The translations under genes and the position numbers were made by a program. Under the pieces are notes generated by a model. That model saw only the letters and a list, made by a program, of their open reading frames with translations. It had not been told where the DNA came from and searched no databases. This document shows, piece after piece, positions 22,739 through 26,569 of a stretch of 26,569 nucleotides of DNA (position 1 is the stretch's first letter; every line of letters begins with the position of its first letter). Where the stretch lies: positions 1-26,569 of the forward strand of contig DBXQ01000102.1 in NCBI GenBank assembly GCA_002309955.1, in the 5' to 3' direction. This DNA comes from Bacteroidales bacterium UBA1208. GTDB lineage: Bacteria > Bacteroidota > Bacteroidia > Bacteroidales > P3.

Positions 22739-24106
22739 TCAATATACGTTAGACGCTGTCTTCAAGTTGTCGCCTTTAACACGTCCCAGATAGGGCTGGA
22801 TGCAGCGGAAACCAATATAGCACTTGCTGGTGTCTTGGAACTCATAGGAACGAGTTTGAACCTGAATGAAGTATTTCTGGTCTTTCCAACTGCCACCACG
22901 AACAACTTTACGTTTCTGAGCAATGGGATCGCTCTCTTTGGCATTGTAATTGTAGTAGGGAGAGAGTGCGTTGGCAACAATGTAGGTGTTTTCATCGTAT
23001 GCGTCAGCACACCACTCGGACACATTGCCAGACATGTCGTACAGGCCATAGTCATTAGGAGCATAGTGGCCAACAATCAGCGTACGGACACCACCGTCGT
23101 CATCGTAAGCACCGCGCAGGGGTTCATAGTTGGCGAGGAAGCATCCATTAGGATTGCGTACATAGGGTCCGCCCCAAGGATAGCTTTCGGCTGCAATGCC
23201 GCCACGGGCTGCAAATTCCCATTCTGCCTCGGAGGGGAGACGGAAATCGTTCATGTGAGCGTAGTTGATGCTTTCCAGATAGTCATTGAGGAAATGGCTG
23301 CGCCAAATGCAGAAAGCCTTGGCTTGAAGCCAGCTGACACCCACAACGGGATAGTTGTCATAAGCTGACGAACAGAAATAATTGCGGGTGAAATCATCGT
23401 TCATTGAATAGGTATAATCGTGAACCCAGCACAGGGTGTCAGGATAGACATTGATTCTCTCCTTATGAACGAAAGCGGTGCGGTTGTTCAAGCCACGGGG
23501 ACGAGCGGTATAAAGTGTACCGCGATGCTCCTCTTTGTTTTGGACGCCAGCCTCTTTGCGTGCGGCATCAGCATAGTCAATCCAATAATACTCATAGTTC
23601 AATTTGGAAGCATCGATTTCGCGACGGCCAAAATATCTGTCTTTCTCTGCTACATAAAGGTCATTAAGAGCCTCGCGGGTTTCAGCGTCGTTCCAACGGA
23701 TTTTGGTTTTCTTGTTCAATTTGGGAGGATTCAGAGGCTCACCATATTCGTTTTCTTCAATCTGGTATTCGCCTTCAACACCAGCCTCAGCCAGCATGCG
23801 GCGGACGATCGAGTCGGTAACCCAGAATACGAATTGGCGATACTCGTTATTAGTGATTTCCGTCTCGTCCATGAAGAACGATGAAACCTGCATAGTACGG
23901 GGTTGAGAGGTTACGCCATAGGTGTTGTTCTGAACGCCGGCACCCATGCTGAAGTTGCCTTGGTTAACGAAGACCATGCCTTTAAGATCGATGTCCTCAA
24001 ACTGTGAGCGATCCAGTACTCCCACTAATTCGCCATTTTCTGATTGTGATGAGCAACCGTAGAACAGTACTACTGTGGCTGCTAACAAGAAAAACAACTT
24101 TTTCAT
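22739..24106 (-). CDS. gldK: Type IX secretion lipoprotein GldK/PorK
   Basis: An outer-membrane lipoprotein that forms the periplasmic ring with GldN. The lipobox Cys is at residue 18 (LFYGC, then SSQSE). The rest has the formylglycine-generating-enzyme (sulfatase-modifying) fold used structurally in this family: 'GNFSMG', 'FFMDETEITNNEYRQF', 'VGVSWLQAKAFCIWR', 'RLPSEAEWEFAARGG', 'GLYDMSGNVSEWC', 'VVRGGSWKDQ' and 'YIGFRCI'. The length of 455 is normal. It follows the porP/sprF-type gene by 132 bases on the same strand. I found no TAnnTTTG promoter in that gap, so the two are probably co-transcribed. Confidence 0.94.
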   Translation of the reverse strand: MKKLFFLLAATVVLFYGCSSQSENGELVGVLDRSQFEDIDLKGMVFVNQGNFSMGAGVQNNTYGVTSQPRTMQVSSFFMDETEITNNEYRQFVFWVTDSIVRRMLAEAGVEGEYQIEENEYGEPLNPPKLNKKTKIRWNDAETREALNDLYVAEKDRYFGRREIDASKLNYEYYWIDYADAARKEAGVQNKEEHRGTLYTARPRGLNNRTAFVHKERINVYPDTLCWVHDYTYSMNDDFTRNYFCSSAYDNYPVVGVSWLQAKAFCIWRSHFLNDYLESINYAHMNDFRLPSEAEWEFAARGGIAAESYPWGGPYVRNPNGCFLANYEPLRGAYDDDGGVRTLIVGHYAPNDYGLYDMSGNVSEWCADAYDENTYIVANALSPYYNYNAKESDPIAQKRKVVRGGSWKDQKYFIQVQTRSYEFQDTSKCYIGFRCIQPYLGRVKGDNLKTASNVY

Positions 24107-24238
24107 ATTAAGTATTGTATTTGTTATTCGTTAATTTTATGTTTTGTTTTTCGTTATGCAGAGACTTTGCTTGTCCCCATGTATACGCAGATTTGTTTAA
24201 AAAGTTTCGTTTTTTAAGTGTTTTTACGTTTTAAGATA

Positions 24239-25234
24239 TTACAACAAGTAAATAGTGTTACCATACGAAGTGTTCGGTTTGCGCGGCACAACCACTTTGA
24301 AGCAGAACTTAAGATACACTTCAGCCGTACCCATACTACGACCGGGTTTGAAAGTGCCGAGGCGACTGGTAGTAATATCGTATGCAAAACCTACACGAAG
24401 TTGTTTCCAATGTACGCCAGCCAACAGATAGATGGCATCCTGAACACGGTATCCCATACCGCCCCAGAAAGCATTGCGGTAGTCAATCAAGCAGGATAAA
24501 TCCGCTTGGAAACGGCTGAAATTAGCAGTCTTCAACAAAGCTGATGGTTTGATGCGGATAGAGGGGGCACTCGAAGGTGTATACTCATAACCTCCCATGG
24601 CATATACCGTGCGGGCATTGGTAAACTGTATTTCATCGCTATGGGCAGCAAGCAGATTCTTGACAGAAAGACCTAAATAGTATTTACCGGGCACTTGGTA
24701 GTAGATACCTACCGACCCGTCAATCATTGTGGCGGCATCGCCCAAGCCAGACAGAAGGGGATCGTTCGGGTCGTTCCCTATTAACGAACTCTTATCCAAC
24801 TTACTGTTCACCACATTCAGTTCGACACCTGCCGAAAGATTACCTTCGCCCCAAAACATACGGAAAGCGTAGTCGACAGAGAGTTGAAGGTTGTCGCGGT
24901 AACCGATTTTGTCGGAGACTACTGTGAAGCCAAGACCGCCGTGCAGGAATTTAACCGGCATGTCAAACGTGAAGAGAATGTCGGTTGGGGTGTAACCGGC
25001 TTTGGTGCCTCCCGTAGGATTGTCCAATTTCAAGCCGAACCACTGTTGTCTGTACATGGCTGATGCGCAGATGGAGCCCGAACTGCCTGCGTAGCCTGGA
25101 TTGTACGACATCCTGTTAAACATGTATTGTGAGAATTGGGGCTCCGTCTGGGCCATGGCAACACATGAAAATCCCAATGCTATCAGCAAAAGTGACAGTT
25201 TCTTGCTTAGTTTGATTTTCATGCGAGCACTCAT
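24239..25234 (-). CDS. Type IX secretion outer-membrane protein PorP/SprF
   Basis: The PorP/SprF family comprises outer-membrane beta-barrels tied to type IX secretion and to attachment of secreted proteins. A signal peptide ends near residue 28 (CVAMA|Q). The mature start 'EPQFSQYMFNRMSYNPGYAGSSG' is the family hallmark, and the rest shows alternating beta strands ('GGLGFTVVSDKIGYRDNL', 'YYQVPGKYYLGLSVKNLL', 'QLRVGFAYDITTSRLG'). The 331-residue length is normal. An internal ATG four codons in (25222) is an equal candidate start. It is the first gene of the secretion operon, with a promoter and phased A-tracts in front. I leave the symbol empty because PorP and SprF cannot be separated here. 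Confidence 0.92.
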   Translation of the reverse strand: MSARMKIKLSKKLSLLLIALGFSCVAMAQTEPQFSQYMFNRMSYNPGYAGSSGSICASAMYRQQWFGLKLDNPTGGTKAGYTPTDILFTFDMPVKFLHGGLGFTVVSDKIGYRDNLQLSVDYAFRMFWGEGNLSAGVELNVVNSKLDKSSLIGNDPNDPLLSGLGDAATMIDGSVGIYYQVPGKYYLGLSVKNLLAAHSDEIQFTNARTVYAMGGYEYTPSSAPSIRIKPSALLKTANFSRFQADLSCLIDYRNAFWGGMGYRVQDAIYLLAGVHWKQLRVGFAYDITTSRLGTFKPGRSMGTAEVYLKFCFKVVVPRKPNTSYGNTIYLL

Positions 25235-25324
25235 ATTAGTATCATGTAACTATTTAATATTCATTTATATATGCGCTATTCTGAGCTGCTTTTTCTATGA
25301 AAAGGCAATTCAGATTTTGACTTG

Positions 25325-25332
25325 CAAAGATA
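25325..25332 (-). promoter_or_regulatory. -7 promoter element for the type IX secretion operon
   Basis: On the minus strand this reads TATCTTTG, identical to the -7 boxes at 2992 and 3863. It gives a leader of about 85 nt before the PorP/SprF start. The -33 position has no TTG. Just upstream on this strand lie four A-tracts (25356-25389). Confidence 0.65.
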
Positions 25333-25355
25333 GCAATAATTATTTACATGGCATG

Positions 25356-25389
25356 TTTTTTTTGCATTTTTTTTCTTTTTTTTCTTTTT
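25356..25389 (-). promoter_or_regulatory. Phased A-tracts upstream of the secretion operon promoter
   Basis: On the minus strand there are four A-runs of 8, 8, 8 and 5 bases, starting (plus-strand numbering) at 25356, 25367, 25376 and 25385. The steps of 11, 9 and 9 are close to one helical turn. They lie about 35-70 bases upstream of the expected transcription start. Such tracts bend DNA and can act as an UP-like element. Confidence 0.5.
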
Positions 25390-25460
25390 CGACCATCCTT
25401 GTGGCCTGAATTTGACATCTCTACGTCCTCTTAAACGGTAATTGTTAAAATGTTTCTTTT

Positions 25461-26360
25461 TTAAGGTTCATGTAGGATGAGACAACTCTCGGGATAATCG
25501 TCAATGAGCATGGCCTGCGTGCGCACAGCGTGGCTGCGCGAATCGCCCAACGACAAGATTACGTGAACCTGGTTATTTAATTGATTTCTACGAAACAATG
25601 TCTTCTCCTGAAGGTCTTTGGGAAGTCTGCTTGCTTCTCGTTGTGCAGCCATTTGTGAGTTGACGATGCATAGTTCTATATCATACAGCTTTCCGTTCGC
25701 CTCAGCATGTTCGGTGATGTTTTCTTTTGGTTTTGTTGTAGGTTGAGGGGTTGGCTTAGGGTTGGGAGGTGGCATAACGGGCAATGTATCAGACTCTTCT
25801 ATTTCCACAGGCTCCACATGGTTCTTCTTTTTTGTCCGCGAGACATCGCGGGCAGGTTTGGACTTCTCTTTTTCGGGCTTGTCAGTCGGTGAGATAGGGT
25901 AGGGAGATATGCGTTTTCTACGGCTTTTGTCGCGGAATGCAAGGTATTCATTTGCTTCCATGGCAAGGGTGTCTTGGTTCATCCACAGTGTGTAACCCGT
26001 CTCTGGGTCAAGGACACTGACGACCACCTTGCCCGAACCTTTAATGCCAATACTATGTACTGCCAGCTTAGTCATGTCGAGAATGTTCGGTTTAGGGCAG
26101 CGGTCATTCACCCGCACCACAATGCTTTGGTTGGTCACCGGGTAAGTCACCAACAAAAAAGTCCCCATCGGAATCGTTTTATGGGCGGCGGTATACTGGT
26201 TTTGCCGAAACACCTCTCCGTTTGAGGTTTTGCGTCCTACAAAACGGTCGGAATAATACGTACCAAGCATCACCGTGCCGTTTGGTATCGGCAGGGCCTT
26301 GATAGCAATCTTCGCACTGTCGGGTTGGGCGCCGACAGGCAGCGTTGCCAGTAGCATCAA
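25461..26360 (-). CDS. RlpA-like double-psi beta-barrel protein with SPOR-like C-terminus
   Basis: The N-terminal domain matches RlpA, a septal-ring lytic transglycosylase family: 'LGTYYSDRFVGRKTSNGE', 'YTAAHKTIPMGT' and 'VRVNDRCP' carry the His and Asp expected at the active site (a Cys replaces the usual Gly after NDR). A Lys/Pro-rich linker follows at about 140-215 ('PPNPKPTPQPTTKP'). The last ~70 residues ('YDIELCIVNSQMAAQREASRL', 'HAVRTQAMLIDDYPESCLIL') resemble a degenerate SPOR peptidoglycan-binding domain; this part is inferred. The start is unclear. TTG 26360 and ATG 26357 give only a stub of a signal peptide. In frame upstream, from ATA at 26399, the sequence would read as a complete signal peptide (xKLYFIERIPFILLMLL). 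It lies a few bases after kdsC in the same frame, so it is co-transcribed. Confidence 0.82.
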   Translation of the reverse strand: MMLLATLPVGAQPDSAKIAIKALPIPNGTVMLGTYYSDRFVGRKTSNGEVFRQNQYTAAHKTIPMGTFLLVTYPVTNQSIVVRVNDRCPKPNILDMTKLAVHSIGIKGSGKVVVSVLDPETGYTLWMNQDTLAMEANEYLAFRDKSRRKRISPYPISPTDKPEKEKSKPARDVSRTKKKNHVEPVEIEESDTLPVMPPPNPKPTPQPTTKPKENITEHAEANGKLYDIELCIVNSQMAAQREASRLPKDLQEKTLFRRNQLNNQVHVILSLGDSRSHAVRTQAMLIDDYPESCLILHEP

Positions 26361-26405
26361 TAATATAAATGGTATTCGCTCGATAAAATATAGTTTTATA
26401 AATTA

Positions 26406-26569
26406 TTACCAATTCAAAGCCTCATGGTTGTTTACCGTGGGGTCAAACCAATTCCCTTGTAGCCTCAGCACTTGCTCAATAATGTCGCGCACACATCCTT
26501 TTCCTCCCTCGTAAAGCGATATATAGTCGCTTATCTCCTTGATTTCGGTGGCCGCATCGGCGGGGCATG
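26406..26569 (-). CDS. kdsC: KdsC, 3-deoxy-D-manno-octulosonate 8-phosphate phosphatase, C-terminal part
   Basis: The gene is cut by the window edge: only the last 53 full codons are visible, ending at TAA 26406-26408 with a second TAA directly after. The visible part reads 'PADAATEIKEISDYISLYEG' followed by 'GKGCVRDIIEQVLRLQGNW'. This is the characteristic C-terminus of the HAD-type KDO-8-phosphate phosphatase, which makes free KDO for lipopolysaccharide. The GGKGCVRD motif is the family's C-terminal signature. The RlpA-like gene follows in the same frame and on the same strand. Confidence 0.88.
   Translation of the reverse strand, partial: CPADAATEIKEISDYISLYEGGKGCVRDIIEQVLRLQGNWFDPTVNNHEALNW

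Overview
The window looks like chromosome from a member of the Bacteroidota, most likely order Bacteroidales. Four lines of evidence agree: promoters of the TAnnTTTG type, two of them with a TTG element exactly 19 bp upstream; no clear Shine-Dalgarno sequences; fimbrillin-like lipoproteins; and a type IX secretion (Por/Gld) gene cluster. I see no insertion sequence, integrase, CRISPR array or rRNA.

Layout: (1) 1-791 is a long gene-free stretch holding a short 11-bp-type repeat. (2) 792-3833 encodes a 61-residue peptide of unknown role and two fimbrillin-like lipoproteins; the first of these ends in a lectin-like domain of different base composition. (3) 3839-4057 is a compact tRNA-Gln(TTG) unit with consensus promoter, a 17-bp inverted repeat and a terminator. 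(4) 4217-7287 is a forward run of lysS, a metallo-beta-lactamase-fold hydrolase and ung. (5) 7342-11530 is a reverse run of holA, a TonB-dependent receptor and an ADP-ribosylglycohydrolase. (6) 11531-13660 holds a control region with four spaced GTCAC repeats and an acyl-CoA synthetase gene with its terminator. (7) 13666-14920 is a reverse pair, a DUF4294 envelope protein and an NlpC/P60 peptidase. (8) 14962-18072 encodes a PlsC-type acyltransferase and, after a 500-bp gene-free gap with 11-bp repeats, a COG0523 (CobW-type) metallochaperone GTPase with a histidine-rich loop. (9) 18069-25234, reverse, is the type IX secretion core in the order porP/sprF, gldK, gldL, gldM, gldN and a second gldN paralogue. 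(10) 25461-26569, reverse, holds an RlpA-like protein and the 3' end of kdsC.

How they work together: GldL and GldM form the proton-driven inner-membrane motor. GldK and GldN form the periplasmic/outer-membrane ring, and PorP/SprF is the associated outer-membrane protein. The duplicated gldN follows a 13-bp terminator-like hairpin and starts with TTG, which suggests a lower-level or conditional variant subunit. Most other genes are housekeeping (translation, DNA repair and replication, lipid and cell-wall metabolism). The surface lipoprotein module at 0.8-3.8 kb and the doubled gldN are the most accessory-looking parts. I found no clearly new multi-gene system. The best leads are the mosaic lipoprotein, the gldN duplication with its hairpin, the repeat-studded control regions, and the RlpA-like gene whose signal peptide has no ordinary start codon.
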